Shown one piece after another: positions 52,928 through 60,583 of a stretch of 64,000 bases of DNA. The stretch's first letter is position 1. Each line of letters starts with the position of its first letter. Both the position numbers and the translations under genes were made by a program. The stretch is taken from contig NZ_CP060404.1 in the NCBI RefSeq assembly GCF_014295035.1, positions 2,320,501-2,384,500 of the forward strand, read 5' to 3'. Below the pieces are notes generated by a model. That model saw only the letters and a list, made by a program, of their open reading frames with translations, did not search any database and was not told the origin of the DNA. This stretch comes from Streptomyces buecherae (GTDB taxonomy: Bacteria > Actinomycetota > Actinomycetes > Streptomycetales > Streptomycetaceae).

Positions 52928-53956
52928 ATGGAGTTGCAGCTTCGCCATTTGCGCAATCTCTGTGCCGTAGCGACCGCGGGCAGCCTCAACAAAGCGGCGG
53001 CAGAACTCGGATTGCCACAGCCCGCACTCAGCCGACAGGTCCGCCGTCTGGAGAGCCTGCTCGGCGGCGCCCTGTTCCAGCGCGACACCTACGGCGTCCG
53101 GCTCACCCCGCTCGGCGAGAGCGTGCTCGGCCACGCCGAGACCATCGTCCGGCGCTTCGACGAACTCGACGCCCAACTCCACGCCCACCGACAACACCAG
53201 CGGCGCACGCTGCGCGTCGGCTGGGACGCGGGCCCGCTGTCCGAGGCGCTGCTCAACTGCCTGTGGCAACTGCGCCCCGAGGGACAACTGCGCATCGTGA
53301 CCGTCGACTCCTCGTCCGAGCTGAACGCCCTGCTGCGCGCCGGCGAGGTGGACATCGGGCTGTTCAGCATGAGCACCGAGGTCGAACAGCCCGCCACCGA
53401 CGGGCTCGTGCTGGCCCCGGTGGCCGAGACCGCCGTCTTCCTCGCGCTGGCCGAGGACCACCCGCTGGCCCGCGTCCCGGCGCTGCGTATGGCCGACCTC
53501 GCCTCCGAGGAGTGGATCTCCGTACTCGGCCCGGACGGCTGCCAGGAGGCGCTGCGCAAGCTGTGCGGCCCCTTCGGCTTCGAGCCGAGGATCAGCTACG
53601 ACGTGCCGGTGTCGGGCCCGCGCTGCGACGTCATCCGGCACCAGGGCTGCGTGGCCCTCACCCAGCAGATCCGCCCGGTCGCGCCGGGCACCGTCCACCG
53701 CCGGGTCATCGACCTGCCCTCACGCATGCGGCACTGGCTCGCCACGCTGCCCGGCAACCCGGCGGCCGTCCTGCTGCCGCCGCTCGCGCGGCTACTGGCC
53801 GTGGCGCACGACGAGTTGGTGCGCGAGCGCGGCGCCAGTGGCCGCGGTGCCATCGTGCCCACCGCGCCGATCGGCCACCACGCACCGATCGCCGGGCCCC
53901 GCACATCCTTAGGCCGCCCCGGCACGTCTGTTGGTCATGACGCTGGAAATCCATGA
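52928..53956 (+). CDS. LysR family regulator, probable controller of the CDPS operon
   Basis: 342 aa. The N-terminal helix-turn-helix (LQLRHLRNLCAVATAGSLNKAAAELGLPQPALSRQVRRLE in pieces) is typical; the ligand-binding domain follows (LRVGWDAGPLSEALLNCLW, EVDIGLFSMSTEVEQPAT, DRRVIDLPS-like end). A GTG two codons earlier is an alternative start. It is divergent from the CDPS operon across a 357-base region with palindromes, the usual arrangement for LysR control of a neighbouring operon. It overlaps the next LysR gene by 20 bases. Confidence 0.9.
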   Translation: MELQLRHLRNLCAVATAGSLNKAAAELGLPQPALSRQVRRLESLLGGALFQRDTYGVRLTPLGESVLGHAETIVRRFDELDAQLHAHRQHQRRTLRVGWDAGPLSEALLNCLWQLRPEGQLRIVTVDSSSELNALLRAGEVDIGLFSMSTEVEQPATDGLVLAPVAETAVFLALAEDHPLARVPALRMADLASEEWISVLGPDGCQEALRKLCGPFGFEPRISYDVPVSGPRCDVIRHQGCVALTQQIRPVAPGTVHRRVIDLPSRMRHWLATLPGNPAAVLLPPLARLLAVAHDELVRERGASGRGAIVPTAPIGHHAPIAGPRTSLGRPGTSVGHDAGNP

Positions 53957-54857
53957 CCTGCGCGTCCTGCGCGCCATCGCCACCGCGGGCAGCCTGGCCG
54001 GCGCGGCCCGCGCCCTCGGCACCCACCAGGCGAGCGTCAGCCGCAGGCTCCAGCGCATCGAACGCAGCGCCGGGGTCACGCTGTTCTGCCGCGGCCCGCG
54101 CGGGACGACGCCCACCGCGGCGGGGCGGCTCGTGCTCGGCGGCGCCGACACACTGCTCCCGCTGGTCGACTGGCTGCTGGACGCCGCGGCCGAGCGCGCC
54201 ACCCCCTGGCCGGGCCCGGGCGGCCCGGTCGACACGGTGCGCGTCGGCGCCGTCGGCCACCCCGCGCTGCCCGCCCTCGTGGGCGCCCTGTACGCGCTGC
54301 TGCCCGGCGCCCCGCTCGACGTGCGCACCGAGGAGTCCAGCGCCGCTCTCCTGGACCTGCTGCGCGCCCAGAAGGTGGAACTCGCCCTCGTACGGCACTT
54401 CCCCTGCCTGGACGGGCCGCCGCCCGCCGACGTCGAGAGCGCCGTCGTCGCCCACGAGAGGCTGCTCGTCGGCCTCGACGAGGGACACCCGCTCGCCGAC
54501 CGGCGCTCGGTGACCCTGCGCGACCTCGCGCCCCACACGTGCGTCCTCGTCGACTCGCACCACGGCACGCTGCGCCGCCGACTGCTGGGCGCCGTCGGGC
54601 ACAGCGGCGTCGACCTGCGCCTGTCCCGCGCCACCGACGGGGCCGTGGCCGCGGCGATGGTGCGCGCCGCCAGCGCGGCGGTGCCCACCTTCCCGGTCCC
54701 CGCGCCGCTGCCCGGCGTGGTCTTCCTGCCGCTGGACGACGACGCGGCGCGCTACACGCTCCTGCTGGCCTGGGCGCGCGGGGGCAAACTGGCCGCGCAC
54801 GGGCGCCAACTGGCGGAGCGGGCGCGCCGCGCGTATCCGCCGGCTCCCACTCGCTGA
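53937..54857 (+). CDS. LysR family regulator, second of a tandem pair
   Basis: 306 aa. ATG (TLEIHDLRVLRAIATAGSLAGAARAL); its helix-turn-helix uses HQASVSRRLQRIERSAG. The ligand domain is shorter than usual but complete (VRVGAVGHPALPALVGALYALL, AHERLLVGLDEGHPLADRR). Its start lies inside the 3' end of the preceding LysR gene, so the two are co-translated and may form a two-regulator switch or heterodimer for the CDPS locus. The effector is unknown. Confidence 0.88.
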   Translation: MTLEIHDLRVLRAIATAGSLAGAARALGTHQASVSRRLQRIERSAGVTLFCRGPRGTTPTAAGRLVLGGADTLLPLVDWLLDAAAERATPWPGPGGPVDTVRVGAVGHPALPALVGALYALLPGAPLDVRTEESSAALLDLLRAQKVELALVRHFPCLDGPPPADVESAVVAHERLLVGLDEGHPLADRRSVTLRDLAPHTCVLVDSHHGTLRRRLLGAVGHSGVDLRLSRATDGAVAAAMVRAASAAVPTFPVPAPLPGVVFLPLDDDAARYTLLLAWARGGKLAAHGRQLAERARRAYPPAPTR

Positions 54858-55003
54858 CCGCGCCCGCCGGGCAACCGCCACCATTGGGCGTCCGTGAGCG
54901 GTTCCGTACCGTCCGTTACCGGGAACAAGAAGAACAAGCCACCCCCCACCCCCCCCCACCACGCCCCACCTCCTATCCCCCCATCACCTCGGGAGGCAGC
55001 ACG

Positions 55004-55558
55004 ATGCTGCGCGGAATCGACGTCAGCTCGCACCAGTCGAGCGATTTCAGCACCGAGGGGCTCTCGTTCGTCTTCGTCAAGGCGACCGAGGGCCGCTCGT
55101 ACATCAACCCCAAGCAGTCGGCGCAGGCCAGCCGCGCCCGCAACGCCGGCTGCGTCGTCGGCTTCTACCACTTCCTGTGGCCGGGCAACCTCACCGCCCA
55201 GGCCGAGTACTTCGTCGAGAAGTGCGCGTCCAAGAAGGACGACCTGCTCGCCGTCGACTGGGAGAACACCAGCGAGGGCACGCACGCCAGCAACGCCGAG
55301 AAGGACAGGTTCATCCGCGAGGTCAAGCGGCTGCGCCCGGGCCACCGGGTGCTGCTGTACTGCAACCGCACGTTCTGGCTCAACCACGACACCACCTCGT
55401 ACGCGGGCGACGGCCTGTGGATAGCCGACTACGTGACGGCCGGGAAGCCCCGCATCAAGGCCAGGTGGCGCATCCACCAGTACACCGACCGGCCGCTGGA
55501 CAAGAACGTGGCCGACTTCGGGAGCGAGGCGGCCCTGCGCGACTGGGCCACCTCCTAG
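55004..55558 (+). CDS. GH25 lysozyme-like muramidase
   Basis: 184 aa. The ATG has GGGAGG seven bases upstream; a much longer open frame upstream runs through the LysR gene and a C-rich spacer and was rejected. GH25 hallmarks: Asp6 in GIDVSSHQ, FVFVKATEG, the catalytic Asp85/Glu87 in LAVDWEN, and YCNRTFWLN...WIADY at the end of the barrel. It cleaves the glycan backbone of peptidoglycan. There is no signal peptide and no wall-binding domain, so it might rely on lysis, a holin or non-classical export, as phage-like endolysins do. The neighbours do not look like phage genes. Confidence 0.88.
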   Translation: MLRGIDVSSHQSSDFSTEGLSFVFVKATEGRSYINPKQSAQASRARNAGCVVGFYHFLWPGNLTAQAEYFVEKCASKKDDLLAVDWENTSEGTHASNAEKDRFIREVKRLRPGHRVLLYCNRTFWLNHDTTSYAGDGLWIADYVTAGKPRIKARWRIHQYTDRPLDKNVADFGSEAALRDWATS

Positions 55559-55586
55559 CCCCGACCTCGCCCACCGGCCCGGCGGC

Positions 55587-55637
55587 CCGGTGATCCGGCG
55601 GCCCGACAGCGCGGCGATCCGGTGATCCGGCGGCCCG
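55587..55637. repeat. 19-bp direct repeat after the GH25 gene
   Basis: CCGGTGATCCGGCGGCCCG occurs at 55587 and again at 55619, 32 bases apart, in the intergenic gap. Confidence 0.8.
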
Positions 55638-55718
55638 CGAGCCGGCCAGCCACGGCGAAAGGCCAGGTCACGGGCGGTGTCCGCAGGCGTTGTCAGAGGG
55701 AGCGCTTAGGCTCCCCGT

Positions 55719-56027
55719 ATGAGTTACGCAGATGTACGCGAGCTCCAGAGCGCGCTCACCACGGCTTCGGACATCGCCTTCTCGCTGGGATCGGAGCCGT
55801 CCGCCCTGGAGACCGACCAGCTCACGGACGCGCTGCGGCGCGCGCTGGCCGCGGCCGGCGCGCTCGGGGCCGGGCACGGCAGCACGGGCTGCGCGGAGCA
55901 CCCGCGCGGCGCCACGGACCCGCTGTACGGGGACAAGGACGACCCCCTGCCCCCGGGTTGGGGCCGCTGCCTGCTGTGCAACGACCGACGTCGGCGCGCC
56001 AGCGCCCAACGGCGCGGCGGGCGCTGA
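55719..56027 (+). CDS. Hypothetical protein with CxxH...CxxC motif
   Basis: 102 aa, not assigned to a known family. The N-terminal 50 residues are helical (VRELQSALTTASDIAFSLG, TDQLTDALRRALAAAGAL). The C-terminal half has CAEHP and GRCLLCNDRRR, four potential metal ligands (Cys/His and Cys/Cys) suggesting a small zinc-binding site, and ends in an Arg-rich tail. The ATG follows a TAGGCTCCCCGT stretch, with GGGAG rather far upstream, so initiation is unclear. Actinobacteria carry many such small zinc-ribbon-like proteins. Confidence 0.6.
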   Translation: MSYADVRELQSALTTASDIAFSLGSEPSALETDQLTDALRRALAAAGALGAGHGSTGCAEHPRGATDPLYGDKDDPLPPGWGRCLLCNDRRRRASAQRRGGR

Positions 56028-56180
56028 GCCCCACCGCGCTGCGCCCCACCGCGCCGGGCCCGACCGCGCCGCGCTCCCGCGCGAGGCGGCGCGGACGCGT
56101 CGGGCCCAGGACGCCGGAAGCCCCCGGGAGCGACGCGCGGGGCGCCGGTCCACGGGGGCTCCGGGCAGTTCGACGGACCG

Positions 56181-56393
56181 TCAGCGGTTCTGGATCGCCC
56201 AGAACTCGTCGAAGGAAAGCTTGCCGTCCTGGTTGCCGTCGGCCGACTTGATGATGGCCTCCGCGACGGACTCCGTGACGAACGGGTCCCCCAGTTGGGC
56301 CATCACGCTCTTGTACTCGGACGCGGAGATGTATCCGTCCTTGTCCAGGTCGTACCGCTCAAACGCCGTGCGCGCCGCCTCGATGTCCGCCAC
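56181..56393 (-). CDS. EF-hand calcium-binding protein (CabC/CabD-like)
   Basis: 70 aa from a GTG with AGGGG nine bases upstream (ADIEAARTAFERYD); a longer frame upstream is possible. Two complete EF-hand loops: DLDKDGYISASE (15-26) and DGNQDGKLSFDE (52-63), both with the needed Asp/Glu ligands. Length equals, as far as I recall, the 70-residue Streptomyces EF-hand proteins such as CabC, which buffer calcium during germination and aerial growth. It is convergent with the preceding hypothetical gene. The specific role here is inferred from family only. Confidence 0.85.
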   Translation of the reverse strand: MADIEAARTAFERYDLDKDGYISASEYKSVMAQLGDPFVTESVAEAIIKSADGNQDGKLSFDEFWAIQNR

Positions 56394-56477
56394 CTGGGCC
56401 GCCCCTTTTCGTGTGGTTGCTTTGACCAGCACACATTAGCGACCCCTCGGCGTGGCGCCGTAGCCAACCGGCACTCC

Positions 56478-57101
56478 TCAGCGCAGCGACGCCTTGACCA
56501 GCCTGAGGTAGCGCGCCCAGTCCCAGTGCCGGCCCGGGTCGGTGTGCGTCGCGCCGGGCACCTCGTTGTGTCCGATGATGTGCTGACGGTCCACCGGCAG
56601 CCCGTACCGGTCGCAGAGCGAGGCGGTCAGCGCGGCCGATGACCGGTAGAGCGCGTCGGTGAAGTACTCGGGCTTGTCCACCCAGCCCTCGTGCTCGATG
56701 CCGACGCTGCGCGTGTTGTAGTTCCAGTTCCCCGCGTGCCAGCCGATGTCCCGCTCCCGCACGCACTGCCCGACGAGGCCGTCCGCCGAACGCACCACGT
56801 AGTGCGCCGAGACCTGCTTCGCGGGGTTCTGGAAGATGTCGATGGTGTCCTTGAACGTCTCCTGCGTCACGTGGATCACGACGAAGTCGATCGGGTACGC
56901 GTCGGGCCGGTTGGAGGCGGTGAAGTTCTCGCCGCTCGCGGGCGCCCAGCGGGCCCCCGGGTAGTCGACGTCACCGGCCCGCCAGTCCGGTCTGGCCGCG
57001 GCCAGCGGGGCGGCGGCGCTCACCAGCCCGAGGGCGGTGGCACCGAGCAGGGCGCCGCGCAACACGTTGCGGCGGGAGGCGTGGGGGGCGTGGTCTTCCA
57101 T
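56478..57101 (-). CDS. Tat-exported N-acetylmuramoyl-L-alanine amidase (Amidase_2)
   Basis: 207 aa. Start ATG (EDHAPHASRRNVLRGALLG) with GGGAG upstream. The twin-arginine in SRRNVLRG and the following hydrophobic stretch are a Tat signal. Amidase_2 (T7-lysozyme-like) signatures: DFVVIHVTQETF with the zinc His, VSAHYVVRSADG, DIGWHAGNWNYNTRSVGIEHEG and HIIGHNEVPGATHTDPG. It cleaves the peptide from muramic acid in peptidoglycan or wall fragments after export. The 5' region is long and contains a run of 11 G/C and an AT-rich tract. Confidence 0.9.
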   Translation of the reverse strand: MEDHAPHASRRNVLRGALLGATALGLVSAAAPLAAARPDWRAGDVDYPGARWAPASGENFTASNRPDAYPIDFVVIHVTQETFKDTIDIFQNPAKQVSAHYVVRSADGLVGQCVRERDIGWHAGNWNYNTRSVGIEHEGWVDKPEYFTDALYRSSAALTASLCDRYGLPVDRQHIIGHNEVPGATHTDPGRHWDWARYLRLVKASLR

Positions 57102-57523
57102 GGGGTCTCCCGAGTCCGTGGTTCGGTGGGGCACCGTCGGCGCGGGTTCGGCCGCCGGGCGTGCGGTGCGCGCGTCCGTGCGGGGGGGGGGGCGGACCAC
57201 GCGCGCGGTGCGGGGGGAATGACGTGCAACGGAAGGCAGGAACATGACACTTCCCCACATCGTGAACGGTCGCGGGGACGCTGCCAAGACGACCAGCCGT
57301 ACGGCCGACGCACGACTGGCAAAGAAAGTTCCCGACGCCTTGTCCAGACCCTTGAAAGCACCTGAGGGTCGCATGTATTCCTTACATATTTTTGACATTC
57401 ACCCGCTGCTTACAAGGCACGTGGCGCAGTTCACCTTAATTTGACATCTAAAATGTCGCATTTGGGCACCTACGCCCCCCGTGCCGCTTTGAAAGCCTCG
57501 CACCCTGTCTGCGATAGTCGAAG
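57102..57523. other. Long leader/promoter region of the amidase gene
   Basis: No protein gene. An 11-base G run lies at 57182-57192. The stretch 57365-57465 is strikingly AT-rich for this genome, with two TTGACA words (57392 and 57441) and an inverted repeat GACAT-N5-ATGTC (57443-57457). The right end holds the candidate promoter of a small RNA. Confidence 0.5.
57489..57518 (+). promoter_or_regulatory. Candidate housekeeping-type promoter of a small RNA
   Basis: TTGAAA (57489-57494), 18-base spacer, GATAGT (57513-57518): close to the vegetative sigma consensus, with no plus-strand protein gene downstream. Confidence 0.5.
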
Positions 57524-57650
57524 CAGCGACCCCCATTGACCCGGGCCAGGTCGTCGAGCAACGCCACGGCCACACCCCCTCGCGCCGTGGCGACAGCGAT
57601 ACGAGGAGGCCCCCGCCGCGTCCGGCACGCGGCGGGGGCCTCCTCGCTGC
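57524..57650 (+). ncRNA. Candidate small RNA, about 125 nt
   Basis: Downstream of the TTGAAA-N18-GATAGT promoter there is a stem of two perfect 9-bp arms (57562-57570 and 57584-57592, CGCCACGGC/GCCGTGGCG), and the transcript would end at the perfect 18-bp hairpin 57603-57645. No protein frame with a ribosome site is present. Promoter, stem and terminator in a 160-base intergenic space make an independent small RNA plausible. The hairpin alone could serve the opposite HATPase gene, so this is not proven. I do not recognise it as a known family. Confidence 0.4.
57603..57645. terminator. Perfect 18-bp terminator hairpin
   Basis: Arms 57603-57620 and 57628-57645 are fully complementary around TCCGGCA. 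On the minus strand it is 52 bases after the HATPase stop; on the plus strand it would end the candidate small RNA. Confidence 0.85.
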
Positions 57651-57696
57651 TACCCGGGGCCGCGCCCCCCTCGCCCGATCCGCCGCCGAGGCGGGG

Positions 57697-58200
57697 TCAT
57701 CGCTCGGGCGCGCGCATCTCGAACCACGTCGTCTTGCCGCACGGCAGCAGATCCACGCCCCAGCGGTCGGAGAGCTTGTCCACGAGGAAGAGGCCGCGCC
57801 CGCTGACGTCCAGCTCGTGCACCGGCATCAGACACGGCAGCCCGCGCGAGGGGTCGCGGACCTCGACCCTGATCCAGCCGCGCCGACGCAGCAGGCGCAG
57901 CCCGAAGGCGCGGGCGCCGGTGTGCCGCACGGCGTTGCCGACGAGTTCGGAGACGAGGAGCACCGCGTGCTCGGCCATCTGGGGGCCGAGGCCCCACTGG
58001 CGGAGCACCACGTTCTGCGTCAGCCGGCGGGCGGCGGCGGCCGACTCGGGGCGGGAGAGCAGCCGCACCTCCGCCGCGGCGGGGTTGCCATAGAGATCGA
58101 GCGCCTTCGTGGCGAGTTCATCGTCAATGGTCGTCACCCAGCGCGCGGGAGCGGATTCGGCTTCCCGGCGCGACTGGTCCATTCCCTCCAAGCCCGCCAT
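57697..58200 (-). CDS. ATP-binding anti-sigma-like protein (HATPase_c, RsbW type)
   Basis: 167 aa from the ATG giving MAGLEGMDQSRREAESAP; the next ATG (MDQS) is also possible, and the ribosome sites are crowded. A histidine-kinase-like ATPase domain: N box ELVGNAVRHTGA, G1 VRDPSRGLP, G2 SGRGLFLVDKLSDRWG and the end GKTTWFEMRAP. These stand-alone proteins, very numerous in Streptomyces, bind sigma factors or anti-anti-sigma factors, or modulate regulators; most are uncharacterised. There is no partner STAS gene adjacent. Confidence 0.85.
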   Translation of the reverse strand: MAGLEGMDQSRREAESAPARWVTTIDDELATKALDLYGNPAAAEVRLLSRPESAAAARRLTQNVVLRQWGLGPQMAEHAVLLVSELVGNAVRHTGARAFGLRLLRRRGWIRVEVRDPSRGLPCLMPVHELDVSGRGLFLVDKLSDRWGVDLLPCGKTTWFEMRAPER

Positions 58201-58435
58201 GCCCCCATCATGGCCGCCGAGCGGGCGCCTCGGGGCGGAACCGTGGGATTCGGCACGCCCGTACGCAACGCCACACAACTCCGCCACGACATATGCCAAA
58301 GGCACGTACAACCGTTCGATTGCCTGCCTGACCTGGCGTGACGTCACGCATGCACGTGATGACGTTGTGTGCGACGGCGCGTGCGCACCAGCGCGGCCAC
58401 ACGCGCTCGCGCGCCCACGATTCGCCCACACGGGG

Positions 58436-58464
58436 CACGGGGCCCACCGTCGGCGGGCCCCGTG
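58436..58464 (-). terminator. Terminator of the enoyl-CoA hydratase gene
   Basis: CACGGGGCCC (58436-58445) and GGGCCCCGTG (58455-58464), perfect 10-bp arms, 17 bases past the stop. Confidence 0.8.
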
Positions 58465-58480
58465 GACAACTCGCCCGGTA

Positions 58481-59254
58481 TCAGCGGAACTTGGCCTTGC
58501 CCGGACCCTCCTCCACGAAGCTGCGCATGCCGATCTCCCGGTCCTCGGTCGCGAACAGCCCGGCGAACCAGCCGCGCTCGATGGTCAGGCCGGTGTCGAT
58601 GTCGGTCTCCAGGCCGGCGTCCACCGACTCCTTGGCCGCGCGCAGCGCGATCGCCGGGCCCTGTGCGAGTCGCGCCGCCCAGGCGTGCGCCTGCGCGTAG
58701 ACCTCGTCGGCGGGCACGACCCGGTCGACGAGGCCGAGGGACAGCGCCTCGTCGGCCTTCACCATGCGGCCGGTAAAGATCAGGTCCTTGGCCTTGGAGG
58801 GGCCGATCAGGCGCGGCAGCCGCTGGGTGCCGCCCGCGCCGGGGATCACGCCGAGCAGGATCTCGGGCTGGCCCAGCTTGGCGTTGTCGGCGGCGATCCG
58901 GTAATCGGCGCAGAGCGCCAGCTCGCAGCCGCCGCCGAGCGCGTACCCGGTCACGGCGGCCACCACTGGCTTGGGGATGCGGGCCACGGCCGTGAACGCG
59001 TCCTGCAGGCCGCGGGCCCGCGCCACCATCGCGGCGTGGTCCATGACCTGCATCTCCTTGATGTCCGCCCCTGCGGCGAACACCTTCTCGCCGCCCCACA
59101 GGACGACCGAGCGCACGTCCGCGCGGCCGGAGACCTCGGCGGCGAGCTCGCCCAGCCGGTCCTGCAGGGCGACGTCCAGCGCGTTCATCGGCGGGCGGTC
59201 CAGGCGGATGACGCCGACGCCTTCGGCGACCTCAAGGTGCACAGTCTCAGTCAT
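58481..59254 (-). CDS. Enoyl-CoA hydratase/isomerase family protein
   Basis: 257 aa. Crotonase fold: FAAGADIKEM and GYALGGGCELALCADYR supply the oxyanion hole and the first catalytic Glu (GGGCE). PEILLGVIPGAGGTQRLPRLIG holds the second Glu, so a true hydratase is likely. It hydrates enoyl-CoA in beta-oxidation or a related CoA route. The transcript is probably near-leaderless: TAACCT ends 6 bases before the ATG, and a 16-bp palindrome (59263-59278) overlaps it, a typical TetR-family repressor site. It is single, with its own terminator. Confidence 0.93.
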   Translation of the reverse strand: MTETVHLEVAEGVGVIRLDRPPMNALDVALQDRLGELAAEVSGRADVRSVVLWGGEKVFAAGADIKEMQVMDHAAMVARARGLQDAFTAVARIPKPVVAAVTGYALGGGCELALCADYRIAADNAKLGQPEILLGVIPGAGGTQRLPRLIGPSKAKDLIFTGRMVKADEALSLGLVDRVVPADEVYAQAHAWAARLAQGPAIALRAAKESVDAGLETDIDTGLTIERGWFAGLFATEDREIGMRSFVEEGPGKAKFR

Positions 59255-59262
59255 GAGCGCAG

Positions 59263-59278
59263 GTTAGCGCCCGCTAAC
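59263..59278. promoter_or_regulatory. Palindromic operator GTTAGCG-CC-CGCTAAC
   Basis: Perfect 7-bp arms around CC, directly over the presumed -10 of the enoyl-CoA hydratase gene. The form fits TetR-family fatty-acid regulators; no such regulator is encoded next to it. Confidence 0.65.
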
Positions 59279-59290
59279 AGGGCGACGGGA

Positions 59291-59322
59291 GGCCACCCGG
59301 CGCAGATCACAGCCGGGTGGCC
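59291..59322 (-). terminator. Terminator of the L,D-transpeptidase gene
   Basis: GGCCACCCGGC (59291-59301) pairs with GCCGGGTGGCC (59312-59322), perfect 11-bp arms, 37 bases past the stop. Confidence 0.8.
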
Positions 59323-59359
59323 GGCCGGGCCCCGCGGCCGAGCGCGGGGCCACGGGCGC

Positions 59360-60583
59360 TCACTGCTTGGCGGTCCACTCCGACCAGGGCATGTTCCAGC
59401 CGCTGAAGCCGTTGTCGGGCTTGATGGTCTCGTCCTGCGAGTTCTTGACCACGACCACGTCGCCGACCCGCGAGTTACGGAAGAACCAGGCGCCCGGCGT
59501 GGAGCTGTCACCGCCGCCGCGCTGGTCGAAGAGGCCGATGCAGCCGTGGCTCGCGTTGACCGAACCGAAGGTCGGCCGGCCGGACCAGTAGTTGCCGTGG
59601 ATGAAGGTGCCCGAGGTCGACAGGCGCATCGCGTGCGGCACGTCCTTGATGTCGTACTCGCCCCCGAAGCCGACCGTCTCGCCGTTCATCCGGGTCACGG
59701 TGTGCTTCTCGCTGACCACCATTGTGCCGTTGTACGTCTCGGTGCCCGGCGCTCCGGCGGTGATCGGGAGGGTCTTGATGACCTTGCCGTCCCGCTCGAC
59801 CGTCATCTTCTTGGTCTTCGCGTCCACGGTGCTGACCTGGCTGCGCCCCACCGTGAACTTCACGGTCTTGGCCTGCGTGCCGTAGACCCCGCGGGTGCCC
59901 TCGACGCCGTCGAGCCGCAGGTTGAGCGTGACCTTGGTGCCCGCGGCCCAGTACTTCTCGGGGCGGAAGTCGAGGCGCTGGTTGCCGAACCAGTGGCCCT
60001 CGATCGGCACGGCCGGCTGCGCGGTGACGCTGATGGCGCGCTCCACGGCCGCCCGGTTGGTGATCGCGCGGCTGAAGTTGAGCGAGACCGGCATGCCGAC
60101 GCCGACCGTGTCCCCGTTCTCGGGGGTGAAGTGGCCGACGAAGGTGTCCTTGGGGACCAGCGTGGTGAACGTCGCGTGCTTGGCCGACTCGCGGCCCTCG
60201 CCGTCCTTGGCGACGGCGTCCACCGTGTACTTGGTGGAGGCGCCCAGATGGCCGGTCGGCCGCCAGCTCGCCCCGTTGTCGGTGATCTTGCCCGCGACAA
60301 CGTTGCCCTTGCTGTCCGCCACCTTGACCGAGCTGAGCTTGCCCTTGTCGGCGGTGACCCTCAGGACGCCGCTGGTACCGACGTCGACGGCGCCGTCGCG
60401 CGGCGCGATGGAGACCACGGCCCGCGACGCCTTGTTGTCGCCACCCTTGCCCTGACCCTTGTCACCCTCGTCACCCGAGTCGCCACCACCGCAGGCGGAC
60501 ACCAGCAGCACCATCGTCCCCAGCAGCACCCCGAGCAGCCCCCGGCGCCGTCGCGCCCCGGCCATGCCCCGCACGTTCACCAC
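59360..60583 (-). CDS. L,D-transpeptidase lipoprotein with Ig-like domains
   Basis: 407 aa. The GTG start has GGGGAG nine bases upstream. A basic RRRRG and hydrophobic leader end in the lipobox LVSACGGG, so it is membrane-anchored outside. A charged Gly/Asp/Lys linker is followed by two Ig-like domains (about 55-250: VSIAPRDGAVDVG..., HFTPENGDTVGVG...) and a YkuD catalytic domain. The active-site motif is HGNYWSG...SVNASHGCIGL with the catalytic Cys in SHGCIGL. It forms 3-3 cross-links in peptidoglycan, as in the mycobacterial LdtMt2 group. Length and order match that group. Confidence 0.93.
   Translation of the reverse strand: MVNVRGMAGARRRRGLLGVLLGTMVLLVSACGGGDSGDEGDKGQGKGGDNKASRAVVSIAPRDGAVDVGTSGVLRVTADKGKLSSVKVADSKGNVVAGKITDNGASWRPTGHLGASTKYTVDAVAKDGEGRESAKHATFTTLVPKDTFVGHFTPENGDTVGVGMPVSLNFSRAITNRAAVERAISVTAQPAVPIEGHWFGNQRLDFRPEKYWAAGTKVTLNLRLDGVEGTRGVYGTQAKTVKFTVGRSQVSTVDAKTKKMTVERDGKVIKTLPITAGAPGTETYNGTMVVSEKHTVTRMNGETVGFGGEYDIKDVPHAMRLSTSGTFIHGNYWSGRPTFGSVNASHGCIGLFDQRGGGDSSTPGAWFFRNSRVGDVVVVKNSQDETIKPDNGFSGWNMPWSEWTAKQ

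Noticed and set aside
54539..55003. N-terminal extension of the GH25 enzyme from within the LysR gene
   Set aside because: The frame is out of phase with the LysR gene and its translation is Arg/Pro-rich; GGGAGG precedes the internal ATG at 55004.
55004..56027. Prophage remnant around the GH25 lysozyme
   Set aside because: No phage structural, integrase or holin genes and no attachment-site repeats nearby; the 19-bp repeat is too short and local.
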